Source of the DNA: RGIG7213 sp045652135
Lineage (GTDB): Bacteria; Bacillota; Clostridia; Oscillospirales; CAG-272
DNA length: 64,000 bases
Reading direction: 5' to 3'
Assembly (NCBI GenBank): GCA_045652135.1
Contig: JAZRTS010000031.1
Coordinates: 1-64,000, forward strand
Shown here: positions 24,919 to 34,778 of the stretch, one piece after another
Position numbering within the stretch: the stretch's first letter is position 1
Layout of the letters: each line of letters opens with the position of its first letter
Program-made: the position numbers and the translations under genes
The notes under the pieces: generated by a model
What the model saw: the letters and a program-made list of their open reading frames with translations, nothing else
Database searches by the model: none
What the model was told of the DNA's origin: nothing

Positions 24919-26916
24919 TTATACTCCTTCCGTTATTTTTTCAGCTTCTTCAGCTTCGTTCAAGCCGTCGTACGTTTCTTCAACACGGTAGTATTCCTCG
25001 GATTCATATATAGTTTCCTCGGAAATATGCAGCGTTTCCACGAACGAAAACGGGGGAACCAATTTATTCGGCACCGTATTGAGCGGAATAAGCAAGCTGT
25101 CCGTATCATCGTGAAGATATATCTTATCACCGTAAATATAAACGCTTCCGCACGACGTATCTTCACATTCATCCTCGTTTATCGTAACGGAACAAATTCC
25201 TGCGGCTGATTTGCACTGTTCAAGCGCTTCTTCGTATCTTGCGCGGACCTTCGTCAGTTCTTCCAGGTGTTGGAGATGACGCTGCTCTATTTTTCCCGAC
25301 TTTATCATCTGGTATTTTTCCATATAATTCAAAAGAAGGGTAAGATATTGGCTTTGCACCTGAGCATTATCTCTTATCTCCTGGAGAGTTTCGTTGACGA
25401 CCTTTGAATATTCGTTAAGCTTTTTATCGAATTTGAACCTGAGGTATCTCAACGCAATATAACTTGCGACCGTTACGACGATACACGAAAATCCCGTTAT
25501 CAAAAGTGATACAAGAAGTGACGTAGTGTTGAATTTTGCCGAGGACATAACGAACGGAACGAATCCGAGCAAGCAAACGATAACTCCCATCGCCATCAGC
25601 TTAAGATACGTCTTTGTCAAAACTCGTCCGGGCAAGGTCTTTTCAATAGGCTTCGTAACCTTTTTCTTGCGGCACTCAAAAGCGGCGCGTGATACTGCCT
25701 TATCGGTTTTAAGGCCAAGCATCTCTATTTCGCTTTTATCCAGATCGTCGATGATGTCTTCAACGTCGTACCTCGTCAGATACTGATTTTGAAGCAAGGG
25801 GAGATCTATCTCCATAGTCCGCTTCATAGCATCGACTGCTTCGTTTTTTCCGCGTGTGATCGCCTTGAATAATCTGTGCGTTTCCACTTCGGCTTCGTTT
25901 TTATGCTTGTTCCACACATCGGTGTCAAGCTTGGGCTTGTCTTTGGTTATTCCAAATTCCTTATCTTCGACGAAAAATTTCGAAAAATCGGTATCGGGGA
26001 AATTGACGTATACGGGGGCGCAAATAACGGGATGACTGCAAGATGTGTCTTCCTTTGCGGCCTTGATGGCTTCAATTTCCTTCTCGATCTCCTGATTCGA
26101 AATGTCGCGCGCTCGGCGCAGCTCTGCAAAAAATTTATTGACAAATGCGGAAAAATCCTCACGCGAAACGTCTATTTTAAGCTGATACAGCTTATACGGT
26201 CCCAATTCGGAACTGCTGTATCTGTTAAGGACCAACGTCATCGTTGCCAACCACAGCAAAAACCACGCATCCTCATATTTGACGTTCAAGGTATCCGGCA
26301 TATCAAACACGAGAAATCTGCAGTTCGGAGGGTATTCGTATCTGTCCCAGAACTCGGAATATTGCAGCACCAGCTCATCGGTGTCCGTTAAGAGCGCCGA
26401 CGTGTGTGATTTTTCACGTCTTTTATCCTCAATTTCGTTTCGGAGAAAGACCTGCTGCATTTCGAGATTTTCAAATATTCTCGGTGTCAATATACATATT
26501 TGCGTCGGACGTATGGCGCGGAACGCATAATTGTTTATGTAATCTATGTTTTCAACACCGCGTCCGCCCAGAAAATATATCAGCTGCATTAAAGGGTCTT
26601 CGGCTACGTTATACTCTTTCGTATGACGCGCGCGTTCGTAAGGGTTTATCGAACACTGTGTCAATTTTTCAAAATCCTGCTTGATATAATCGCCCGAACA
26701 AAACGGTTCGTCAACAATGTACGCGTTCCATTCAGTTGCATTTTTAACTATATCAAACAATTGCGGTACCAATTCGTCAATATCAGCTTTATCAGACGTA
26801 AACTTATTCCAGATGCATACCGACACGTCGCTATGATCTTCAAACCAGTTGAAAAAATACGCATACTTCTGATATTTTTCGTATATTTCAGAATTGATAA
26901 TTAAAACTGATTGCAT
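24919..26916 (-). CDS. Unknown 665-residue membrane protein of the tubulin-like module
   Basis: Not recognised. The N-terminal 430 residues are soluble and mixed alpha/beta, beginning with a strand VLIINSEIY and a Rossmann-like rhythm; two membrane helices follow (about 440-459 and 466-490), then a coiled-coil of about 80 residues and an acidic C-terminal tail with many Glu. It is therefore a membrane protein with cytosolic domains on both sides of a hairpin. ATG 26916 is preferred to the GTG at 26925 because AAGGCGG is too close to the GTG. It ends six bases before the next start and lies between the tubulin-like and the peptidase-like genes, so it is probably part of one complex with them. 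Confidence 0.6.
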   Translation of the reverse strand: MQSVLIINSEIYEKYQKYAYFFNWFEDHSDVSVCIWNKFTSDKADIDELVPQLFDIVKNATEWNAYIVDEPFCSGDYIKQDFEKLTQCSINPYERARHTKEYNVAEDPLMQLIYFLGGRGVENIDYINNYAFRAIRPTQICILTPRIFENLEMQQVFLRNEIEDKRREKSHTSALLTDTDELVLQYSEFWDRYEYPPNCRFLVFDMPDTLNVKYEDAWFLLWLATMTLVLNRYSSSELGPYKLYQLKIDVSREDFSAFVNKFFAELRRARDISNQEIEKEIEAIKAAKEDTSCSHPVICAPVYVNFPDTDFSKFFVEDKEFGITKDKPKLDTDVWNKHKNEAEVETHRLFKAITRGKNEAVDAMKRTMEIDLPLLQNQYLTRYDVEDIIDDLDKSEIEMLGLKTDKAVSRAAFECRKKKVTKPIEKTLPGRVLTKTYLKLMAMGVIVCLLGFVPFVMSSAKFNTTSLLVSLLITGFSCIVVTVASYIALRYLRFKFDKKLNEYSKVVNETLQEIRDNAQVQSQYLTLLLNYMEKYQMIKSGKIEQRHLQHLEELTKVRARYEEALEQCKSAAGICSVTINEDECEDTSCGSVYIYGDKIYLHDDTDSLLIPLNTVPNKLVPPFSFVETLHISEETIYESEEYYRVEETYDGLNEAEEAEKITEGV

Positions 26917-26952
26917 ATTACCCACACCGCCTTTCCAATATAGATAATTTCC

Positions 26953-26981
26953 GATAACCCCGACAGTCCGTCGGGGTTATC
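26953..26981. other. Intercistronic hairpin after tubulin-like gene
   Basis: GATAACCCCGAC/GTCGGGGTTATC (26953-26964, 26970-26981), 12-base perfect arms and a five-base loop. No T run follows in the direction of transcription, so it may act as an mRNA processing or stability element between the tubulin-like gene and the next one. Confidence 0.65.
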
Positions 26982-27008
26982 ATTTTTATGCATTTTAGCT
27001 GTTACGTA

Positions 27009-30000
27009 TTAACCGACCGTGGTGCTATCGGATACTGCGAAGCCTTTTTCAATCGCTTCAAGACATTTTTCGACACAATCGTCTGATGCGCAGTTAAGCT
27101 CACATTCTCTGATCTTAGCCTTAAGAACCTCTTTGATTCTCTTTACAAGCGGATCTTTAAGGGGATTGGGCATGATCTTTCCGTAGTTGTTTTTGAGGTT
27201 ATCACACAAAAGCTCCGTCTGGCTTTGCATCCATTGTACGAAATAGCGCGTGCGGTCAAGCGGATCGCAATAGAATTCCATAAGATATTCTTCAACGAAT
27301 TCGATCATATGGCGAAGCATAACTATAGCCTCGTTATCACCGTTTATACAACTTCCGGACGTTGCCTTGTAAAGAACGGGGATTTCCATAAAGCTGAGCT
27401 TATGCGAGTACGGGCCGAGCTGGATATTTTCCATCTCTTTGAAGAGCATCGTCTGAGTATAGTCGTACATACCCGTTGAAGACATCGATTTTTCCTTTGC
27501 AACCTGTTCTTTGTAGTATTCGAGCAGATTGAGGACCAAAGGACGGCTCATACGCATAGCCTCGTAAATTTCGCTGAACTTATTGCATCTGCCGTCGCCG
27601 ACGATGATACTGTCGCTGATGAAGTCACCGTCGTTTCCGATAAAGCGGTACTGATCTCTGTCATATTTGATCCTGTCGCATACGATACTGATGAACAGTG
27701 CGCGGTGCGCTTCGGTCAAACACTTTTCTTCTGTTTTTTCTGCAAGATGCGGCATTACACCGAGGTAGTGCCATCTCTTATCAAGGTGGGGAGTAAGTAT
27801 CTTCGTGCGCTTGTCATCGGGAATAACACCGTTGATGCGCTTCCAGTACGATCTGTAATACGAGCCGTTGTCGCGCGGATCGACCTCACTGTCATCCTCG
27901 GGCGCAAATTTGGGAAGATCGCTGATGCGGATATTGTAAAGCGCCTTCATAAAGAGCATCTGGTATTTATCCATAAGCTCGTCTTCTTCGTGGCCGGGGA
28001 ATACTTTTCTGATGAGTGCGGCTTTCTGAACGTCGTTGGATTCAGATATTTCCTTAGCCAATGAACATGCTTCGATGATATAAGGCTCAATACCGATGGG
28101 CCTGTCAATGAACGGCGAAGCAAGCTTCATCGCTTCTTCTTTTTTGCCCTTTATGTAGTAGAGCTGTTCGTCGGCATCAAACTTGTGTTCTTCGATTTCA
28201 GCCTGCGTACGCATTGCATCGATAACGTCCATATCAACTTCGGGTCCATACAGGTTTACAACCTCACGGCGCCAGAAGTCAAACATGCTGGTGGTTGCCA
28301 ACTCGTTGATAACAGCCTTCTGCTTTTCCACGTTGTCTATGTCAAGTGTCTTATAAATTGACATGAACAATTCTTCACGGAATTCATCCGTTAAAACAAT
28401 AGGATCAACAACATTAGGACAGCGCGCAAGCAAGCCCTTAAGACACGTTTCGGAAGCGCATGTGTAGAGGACGGGATCACCGATGTCGTTTACAAACATT
28501 TCCTCAATTTTTCCGATACGTCTGGGAAGACGGTTTATCTCATCTTCAAGCTGTCTGTAAAGATCTTCATAATGGCCGCTTAACTTATCGATAAATTCCA
28601 ACGCCTTTTCAATAACTCTGAGCTCTACATACGTTTCATAATACTTTTTGATATCATCTCTTTGAGCGCCGCACAACGCTCCGATATTTTCAAGTGCTGT
28701 TTCCCAAGTTGCTTTATCCTGCTTACCGGGATCAAAAAACGTCTTTACATCGAGTGATTTTGCATATTCTTCAAGAGTAACCGCTTCCGTTTCACCCTCT
28801 TTATTGACCTCTTTGCTGTAGTTTTTCGCCTCAAAGAAAGAACGAATCTTTTCTTCAAGAGAAGTAAAGCTCTGACGCGTAGCATATTTGCCGTTTGCAT
28901 CGGGAAGCAGTGAAGATATTGTACCTATCGACGTCAATCTTCTCTTTGACTCTTTAAGAATGCCTTCAAGATTATAAAGGAAATACCTGACTGCATTAGG
29001 ATGGATCATAGATTGTTCATCAGTGAGCCAATACTCAATATGAGAATCATTTTTTATATTAAAATTCGATGAAGAGAACAGACTGTCTGCCATAATGTCC
29101 GCTATAGCTTCAGCACGTTTCCTTGTTTTGGTAAAATATTTTTTAAGTGCAGCAGCAAGTGCCGTAAAGCTTGACTGGAACGTTGTATCACTGTGCTGTG
29201 ATTTTGCAAGAGAAATGGCGTTCAGCTGAATGTTAATCTCACTATAAGCACCTTCATCATAATTATCTTCGGCTACTCTGTCCGAAATATGTTTTATGAT
29301 CTTCTTGTAATAGCTTACCCATTTGGCTTCAGCATATCCAATTCCGTCGGGATCCTGTATATGACACTGATTAAATATCGCTGTAGCAAAATGATTTTTC
29401 TCGCCATGGTCGCTGTCTACGAGCGTGCAGTAAAATTCTCTGGGGTCGCGTCGAGGCAGGAGCGTACCCTTCTGGCGACTGAGCTGGCGCTTCTTTTCTT
29501 CCGCTTCATAAGCCTTGTCGTATTTCAGCCAATCATCTGTGATAGCTTGTTGCATCCAGCTCATCGCGATATAATCTCTTACATGCTCAAACGGATATAT
29601 GATCTTTGACGAACCAATACCGCAGTAGCGGTTTCTGCCGTTTTCTTCACAGCGCGCAAGGATCGTATTGTCCTCAGATGAATTGAGACGCTTGTTGAGC
29701 ATACTTACAGAGGAAGCGTAAACGCAGTCTGCAACGTGCTTTTTATACGCTTCAAAATTATCCAATCCGTCGCCGTCCATGTTGAGGCCGTCGTAAAGGA
29801 AGCAGAAATCCATAGGATTTACAGTGTAATTGTCATATTCGTCTACCGTACCGGGCGTGGGCATTTTAAGCCAGTATTTATCGTACAAGCCTCCTTTGTT
29901 GGAGGAATCGGCTTTGAGCATAAACGCATCAAGCTCACGAAGTGCGGCGTACGCATTCGTACGGAGGTTGTTCTTTTCAACCTCTGTTTTACCTGAGGAT

Positions 30001-30587
30001 CTGAAAAATACGTCAGGCAGCACGCAAATACCGCGGATAATGGGCTTTTTCTGACAGATATTTTCAAGATAATTTCTCAGATACATGGAAACGGGCAACA
30101 GTATACCCGAACCGGTACCGCCGACCAGGGTGGAGACAATAACGACTCTCATCGACTGTTCAAGCGTGTCACCGTTGAGGTGCTGCAATTCGCTGATAGC
30201 ATCGTGAAGGGGGGTAATTCTTCCTTCACGCAAGCAGGCATCAAACGCAAGCTTTGATACTGCGCGCACCTGGCCTGCGCCCTCGGTCAAAGGCTTCTTG
30301 AGAAGCTGATAGCTTGTGGGGAAGGAATTTTCGCGTGCTTCTCTGTCGGAACGCAATGCCTGTCCGACAGTCATTCTCTGCGACGTCTGTACTGTGAAGA
30401 TGTAAGGGGATTCTTCCTTGCGTACGCGAAGCTCATTGGCATCCGTGTCGAAATATACGAAACGAATATATTTTCTCTGCTCTTTGTTGGAAAGCTTGTC
30501 CACCCTGCTAATGATATCGCATCCCGTACCTCCGAGACCGATAATCAGTGTAGGCGGCAATTTTGTTTTAACATTTTTTTCAGCCAT
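27009..30587 (-). CDS. Tubulin-like GTPase (Tubulin_2 type), 1192 residues
   Basis: The N-terminal domain is of the tubulin/FtsZ superfamily as defined by the Tubulin_2 (PF13809) family: a first nucleotide loop GLGGTGCD at residues 17-24 and the tubulin signature GGTGSG at 156-161. These loops bind GTP phosphates and ribose in tubulins. Residues from about 350 to 1190 are helical, charged, and probably a partner-binding or polymer-linking region; no membrane helix is seen. The size (FtsZ is about 350-400 residues) and sequence exclude FtsZ, which must lie elsewhere. ATG 30587 follows GGAGG. It stands between a membrane vWA protein and two membrane proteins, on the same transcript from the promoter at 33181-33209, suggesting an intracellular scaffold attached to a membrane complex. 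Confidence 0.85.
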   Translation of the reverse strand: MAEKNVKTKLPPTLIIGLGGTGCDIISRVDKLSNKEQRKYIRFVYFDTDANELRVRKEESPYIFTVQTSQRMTVGQALRSDREARENSFPTSYQLLKKPLTEGAGQVRAVSKLAFDACLREGRITPLHDAISELQHLNGDTLEQSMRVVIVSTLVGGTGSGILLPVSMYLRNYLENICQKKPIIRGICVLPDVFFRSSGKTEVEKNNLRTNAYAALRELDAFMLKADSSNKGGLYDKYWLKMPTPGTVDEYDNYTVNPMDFCFLYDGLNMDGDGLDNFEAYKKHVADCVYASSVSMLNKRLNSSEDNTILARCEENGRNRYCGIGSSKIIYPFEHVRDYIAMSWMQQAITDDWLKYDKAYEAEEKKRQLSRQKGTLLPRRDPREFYCTLVDSDHGEKNHFATAIFNQCHIQDPDGIGYAEAKWVSYYKKIIKHISDRVAEDNYDEGAYSEINIQLNAISLAKSQHSDTTFQSSFTALAAALKKYFTKTRKRAEAIADIMADSLFSSSNFNIKNDSHIEYWLTDEQSMIHPNAVRYFLYNLEGILKESKRRLTSIGTISSLLPDANGKYATRQSFTSLEEKIRSFFEAKNYSKEVNKEGETEAVTLEEYAKSLDVKTFFDPGKQDKATWETALENIGALCGAQRDDIKKYYETYVELRVIEKALEFIDKLSGHYEDLYRQLEDEINRLPRRIGKIEEMFVNDIGDPVLYTCASETCLKGLLARCPNVVDPIVLTDEFREELFMSIYKTLDIDNVEKQKAVINELATTSMFDFWRREVVNLYGPEVDMDVIDAMRTQAEIEEHKFDADEQLYYIKGKKEEAMKLASPFIDRPIGIEPYIIEACSLAKEISESNDVQKAALIRKVFPGHEEDELMDKYQMLFMKALYNIRISDLPKFAPEDDSEVDPRDNGSYYRSYWKRINGVIPDDKRTKILTPHLDKRWHYLGVMPHLAEKTEEKCLTEAHRALFISIVCDRIKYDRDQYRFIGNDGDFISDSIIVGDGRCNKFSEIYEAMRMSRPLVLNLLEYYKEQVAKEKSMSSTGMYDYTQTMLFKEMENIQLGPYSHKLSFMEIPVLYKATSGSCINGDNEAIVMLRHMIEFVEEYLMEFYCDPLDRTRYFVQWMQSQTELLCDNLKNNYGKIMPNPLKDPLVKRIKEVLKAKIRECELNCASDDCVEKCLEAIEKGFAVSDSTTVG

Positions 30588-30624
30588 GGTTAAATCCTCC
30601 GAAATATATTTTAATTACGCAATT

Positions 30625-33096
30625 TTAACTCGATATTGTGGTAATAGAACTGCCAACCAAATCCGTTATCTGCATATTGAGAAGGCTGGCTTTACATTCA
30701 GAATTGTGTGCCATACCGTTTATTCTTATGCCATTTGCACCCAAATCTCCCGCATTTTCTAAAACTATCCTCTTTTTACCTGCAGCTTTGACATTGAGCG
30801 TAACATTGGGAGTAGTGAGGGATGTGGTAGCGCTACTGCGAACAGGTGCAAACGGCATCAACATTGTTGCGATAGCCAATCCGTTTTTATACCACATAAT
30901 TTCAGCCTGAATTGTGCCTCCAAATGTATATCTGCTCTTGAATGGAAGGTATTTCTTTATAAGCGGTGCGTATGCCAAGAACAAGAAAAGCACGACGGCA
31001 AACGCAATTATAAGCGGCAGAAAATCGAGTATCCTATCGGGCCACCACGGTCTTTCGTCATCGACCTTTAATTCGCCCTCGCCTTCACCTGTTGATACCT
31101 GACCTTCGTTGTCGATAGTTGCAAAAACCTTGAACGTCTTTTTTCCGTCCAGCTTTTTCGCCTCGGGCATATTGCCGTCTTCATCGGCCTTTATACCGAA
31201 ATGGACCGTCGCGGTCGTCGGCTGCCCCTCAACATAGGGATCAAGCTCAATGTCTGCCGTGAAGTTTTCGTCATCTATTTCAACGGAAAGAGTAAGCGCG
31301 TCATACTGTTCCTTCGTCAGGTTACGTCCGTTCCAGGTAATGGTCACCTTTCTGTCCGTTTCCTGATCTGCGAAATTCAAGTTGTCGCACGAGATAGACT
31401 GTGCCTCGATCTGAACACCGAGTGTAGTTGCGGTTATATCATCAAATATATTGATTCTTGCGCCGACCGTTCCTATATCCGTCGTTCTGTGGCCGTTGGA
31501 AGCCGACACGGAAATATCAAAAGATATATCGCCCGTCGCTGTGCCCTCTCTTTTTCCGTCGTTGTACTGAGGATATACCATAAACGTACCGTCGTCGTTT
31601 TTAACCACCTTGAAATCAGGGTTATCCACACTGCAAGTCAGCTTATAGTTTTCCCACTCCTCTGCAGGTATCGGTCCGCCGTTTTTCGAAACCTTGACAA
31701 GGATACCAAGGTTGTCCTTTTCAAGGGTGCTCAGACGGTAATCCTGCTGCAGATATTCAAGAGTGACATCAAGATCATTCACCGTAAAATCTTCAACAAC
31801 GTATTTGAGCGATGCGTTACTGGAGCTGAACTTCAGATATTCAGCCAAAACGCTTATTTCTACCTCGCCCTCTTTCAAGTCCACGTTATTCGACGTCAGC
31901 GTACGCTTCTCGCCGTCTGCTTCGCAATAAAGCGTGTAATCGACATCGAAAAGGTTCTGTGATATTTTTTCTCCGTATTTGGGGTGGCCATCGGGATACG
32001 TAAGCCAATACTGAAGCGTGTACGAACCGATCGGGATATATTCGTCGGTCATCTTGTTACCGTTACTGTCGTACATTTCCAATACGACATCAAGGCACGG
32101 CTTGTAGTAAACCACGTATTCGTTTGCCGAAATGGGAAGGTCATACGTTCCTTCCGCTATGTAATTTCCGTTTTGAGGAGTGAAAGTTACGATAGAAGCA
32201 TTCAGAACATCAATATTGATCTTGTCGCGATAACCGGGCTGAAGCGTAGCCTTATCCTTATCCGAAGCACTCATTGCGGCTGTGGAAACGGTCTTCTTCG
32301 CGCCCGAAATGTTGCCGATAGATACGTTTGAACCTTGAGCAAAAACGATTATTTCGCTTACGGGAACGTCAAGAACTATTTTCGAAGACGTCGCATTCTT
32401 TAACGCGGGACGCTCGAATATTCTCTGACATATTTCCGTAACTCTCGAGAGAATACCCGTTTCACCGGAGGACACCTGTCCATCAGCCTTGTAAACGTAG
32501 ATACCCTTGCTTTGGTTTTCGGTAGGCACAAGCGCTTCTCCGATTGCAAGGTATATGACCTTGATATTGTTTGCAGAACAATCCGCAATAAGCTTATCAA
32601 TATCGGACGCTGTTTCAAGCTTATCGAATTTTTCGCCGTCCGTTATTACAACGAGCCACTTTTCGTCGTAACCGCCCGTCTTTTTCAGATCGCCGTAGGC
32701 TCTTTCAAGCGACTCAAACGGTGTTCCGCTTGTATAAGTTACGGTGTTATGGATCGTCGTTATATTTTTCTGCTGTTGGTTTTTATCACCGGAAAGATTC
32801 GACAGTCTCGGTGCCTTGTTTCCGTCGCTCATATAGTAAATATTCATAGAGTCCTTATCCTGCATCATTGCAGAAAAGACCTCAAGAGAATACTTGGCAT
32901 AACACCACCAAAGTCTGTTTTCTTTCAACATACTGTTTGAATCGTCGTATACAACGTTTATCAAACGCGAGGACAGTTTTTCCTCGTTTGTTGAAGCTGC
33001 GTGCGTTTTAATCGGTATCAAAGAATAAAAAGCACCAAACAGCATCACAACAGCAATAAACATTGCAACGGTTCTTCTTGATAAAATATTACGCAA
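30625..33096 (-). CDS. Secreted, membrane-anchored vWA protein
   Basis: An 823-residue surface protein. Signal peptide to about residue 34 (ending KTHAAS), a vWA domain with a complete metal-ion site: DDSNS (Asp51-Ser53-Ser55), a Thr in TSGTPFES, and Asp in VVITDGEKF. Several beta-rich Ig-like domains follow (about 230-680), then a membrane helix (about 689-713) and a 110-residue cytosolic beta-rich tail. vWA domains with this site bind protein ligands through Mg2+. The start is TTG 33096 with AGAGAGGAAA upstream; the only alternative starts would cut the signal peptide. First gene of the distal unit, 37 bases before the tubulin-like gene, so the cytosolic tail may connect outside binding to the tubulin-like protein (inference). 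Confidence 0.8.
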   Translation of the reverse strand: MRNILSRRTVAMFIAVVMLFGAFYSLIPIKTHAASTNEEKLSSRLINVVYDDSNSMLKENRLWWCYAKYSLEVFSAMMQDKDSMNIYYMSDGNKAPRLSNLSGDKNQQQKNITTIHNTVTYTSGTPFESLERAYGDLKKTGGYDEKWLVVITDGEKFDKLETASDIDKLIADCSANNIKVIYLAIGEALVPTENQSKGIYVYKADGQVSSGETGILSRVTEICQRIFERPALKNATSSKIVLDVPVSEIIVFAQGSNVSIGNISGAKKTVSTAAMSASDKDKATLQPGYRDKINIDVLNASIVTFTPQNGNYIAEGTYDLPISANEYVVYYKPCLDVVLEMYDSNGNKMTDEYIPIGSYTLQYWLTYPDGHPKYGEKISQNLFDVDYTLYCEADGEKRTLTSNNVDLKEGEVEISVLAEYLKFSSSNASLKYVVEDFTVNDLDVTLEYLQQDYRLSTLEKDNLGILVKVSKNGGPIPAEEWENYKLTCSVDNPDFKVVKNDDGTFMVYPQYNDGKREGTATGDISFDISVSASNGHRTTDIGTVGARINIFDDITATTLGVQIEAQSISCDNLNFADQETDRKVTITWNGRNLTKEQYDALTLSVEIDDENFTADIELDPYVEGQPTTATVHFGIKADEDGNMPEAKKLDGKKTFKVFATIDNEGQVSTGEGEGELKVDDERPWWPDRILDFLPLIIAFAVVLFLFLAYAPLIKKYLPFKSRYTFGGTIQAEIMWYKNGLAIATMLMPFAPVRSSATTSLTTPNVTLNVKAAGKKRIVLENAGDLGANGIRINGMAHNSECKASLLNMQITDLVGSSITTISS

Positions 33097-33180
33097 TTTT
33101 TTTCCTCTCTTTCAACATTGAATTTATACTAACGACAAATGTACATTTACCGTTCGTATTATGTGATAATCTTACTTCAT

Positions 33181-33209
33181 ATAATAACATAAAAAGACAA
33201 TAATTGCAA
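33181..33209 (-). promoter_or_regulatory. Internal promoter of the vWA/tubulin-like module
   Basis: Minus strand: TTGCAA (33209-33204), 17 bases, TATTAT (33186-33181). Downstream, AAATGTACATTT (33137-33148) is a perfect palindrome that could be an operator. Confidence 0.65.
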
Positions 33210-33398
33210 GTAGTATATCAAATATATTTGTCTTTATTTATATATAAATGATAAAATATGTCAGAAAAAATCGTTTATAAAAAATATAACGGCGTTTTTT
33301 AATTTTTACGATTTTTTCGTTCGTAAAAATATTCGCTTTTCAGCAAATGAGGAGTAATGTATGGCTCCTTTTGCAAAACCGACGGTAAGTGATATAAA

Positions 33399-33489
33399 AA
33401 ACTCATAATTATTTAAAACGCGCAAAGTAACAGACACCGTTTATAAAACGCAGGCGGAACTTTTATATCGTTTAAATAATTATGAGTTT
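33399..33489 (-). terminator. Long inverted repeat after pseudokinase gene, likely terminator
   Basis: Perfect 19-base arms (33399-33417 and 33471-33489, AACTCATAATTATTTAAA and complement) around 53 bases, followed on the minus strand by TTTTTTATAT. It separates the pseudokinase gene from the vWA/tubulin-like unit. The rest of the 421-base gap (33097-33517) holds the promoter at 33181, an A+T-rich hairpin TTTTTACGA/TCGTAAAAA near 33303-33339, and no gene. Confidence 0.6.
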
Positions 33490-33517
33490 CAATTGATCTT
33501 AAATAACGTCTTTCGTA

Positions 33518-34759
33518 TTATCTGAGCTCATCTATCACTGCCGCGATAGCGTCGCTTTTGGAATATATTCTGTCTAAAATCGGCTCGAGCAAGTTCATTT
33601 TGCCCTTTGAGCGCAGATCGTGGAAAAGATCCTCCAGATATTCCGGGGATTCGAACATTTTTTGTGAAAATTCGGGAATGATCTCAATAGCTCTCATGTA
33701 ATCGCGCTCACTCATACATCCTTCTATGTATTCCTTTATCAGCTCATCGGTTGCATCACTGCTCGTTCTTGAACAAATTTCTTCATACGCCAGAGAATAC
33801 GAGCCGTTAGAGATCATATCGCGTATCTCGTCAGCTCCGGGATCGTAGTTGCTCATTATGTAATAACCGAGAGCGCCCAAAACTGCCAAAGCTACGGTAA
33901 CGATGCATATAATTTTCCACGGAATCTTCTTTTTCGGCTTCAGCGCCTTTTCAAGCGCAGCTTTTAAAGCCGCGGGGCTTTCATAACGCTTTTCGGGTTC
34001 ACAGCTTACCGCTTTCCGTATCACCGACAAAACGTCGGCTTCGATCTTATTGGTGATCTTTATATCACCGTCGGAAATACCGTATCTGTCTCTGTCAGCA
34101 AAAATATTGTCGCCCGTCTTCAATAAATGGTACAGCAATATACCGAGGCTGTACACATCTGTTCTCGGTGTCGCCTTTTCTCCCCTCAGTATTTCAGGTG
34201 CATTATAGTACGGCACTTCATTTTTTACGCCCGAAAGGCAGGGATTTCCGAGAATAATATCCCTGTCGCTCATAAATATGTTTTTATGATTCACGTTACC
34301 GTGCGTACCGGGAAAATCCGAAATAAGCTCGCACACCGACATCCAAACGTTCACCGCTCCCTTGGGATCGGATATCTTGAGCGGTGTGACACGCTCCGTA
34401 CAAAGATAAACGTCATATACGCCGTCTCTTTTCTTATCCGCAGATCTTACTACGCTGTAATCGTATAATTTCACCATACGGCAGCCGGAAGATGCGCAAG
34501 ACGCTTCACGGTTAAGGCTTGACTGCACAAGTGATTCTGTCAGCGATCTATCGTTAAAGTCTATTACGGATTCATGAGAACAAACCGTGCTTTTTTTAAT
34601 ACAGTAATCACCGTTTTGCGGCACATATATAACGTGACTGCCATCGTATAATACGTCATAAAAGCCGCTTTCGTCTATTTCTCTTTTAAAATCTGTTATT
34701 TCCGACAGTGTTTTGTATGCTCCGTTTCGTACAGCAACCGAAACCGAAGAATAATTCAT
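33518..34759 (-). CDS. EssB-like membrane pseudokinase
   Basis: A 413-residue protein with a Ser/Thr-kinase fold at residues about 20-275, one membrane helix (281-302) and an external C-terminal helical domain of about 110 residues. Kinase features remain: NAPEI (186-190, the APE motif) and DVYSLGILLY (subdomain IX). The catalytic loop HRDxKxxN is HGNVNHKN (153-160), so the catalytic Asp and Lys are Asn, and DFG reads LGN. It is thus a pseudokinase. EssB, a core protein of Firmicutes type VII secretion, has this same order: cytosolic pseudokinase, one helix, outside domain. Position next to the split EssC and WXG100 genes supports that role. Similarity to active PknB-type kinases is, however, more obvious than in EssB. 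Confidence 0.75.
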   Translation of the reverse strand: MNYSSVSVAVRNGAYKTLSEITDFKREIDESGFYDVLYDGSHVIYVPQNGDYCIKKSTVCSHESVIDFNDRSLTESLVQSSLNREASCASSGCRMVKLYDYSVVRSADKKRDGVYDVYLCTERVTPLKISDPKGAVNVWMSVCELISDFPGTHGNVNHKNIFMSDRDIILGNPCLSGVKNEVPYYNAPEILRGEKATPRTDVYSLGILLYHLLKTGDNIFADRDRYGISDGDIKITNKIEADVLSVIRKAVSCEPEKRYESPAALKAALEKALKPKKKIPWKIICIVTVALAVLGALGYYIMSNYDPGADEIRDMISNGSYSLAYEEICSRTSSDATDELIKEYIEGCMSERDYMRAIEIIPEFSQKMFESPEYLEDLFHDLRSKGKMNLLEPILDRIYSKSDAIAAVIDELR

Positions 34760-34778
34760 ATCATATTACCGTCCTTTA

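Noticed and set aside
26953..26981. Terminator after the tubulin-like gene
   Set aside because: The hairpin is strong but no T run follows in the direction of transcription.
27009..30587. Calling the tubulin-like gene ftsZ
   Set aside because: Length, the GLGGTG start context and neighbours differ; no division genes are near.
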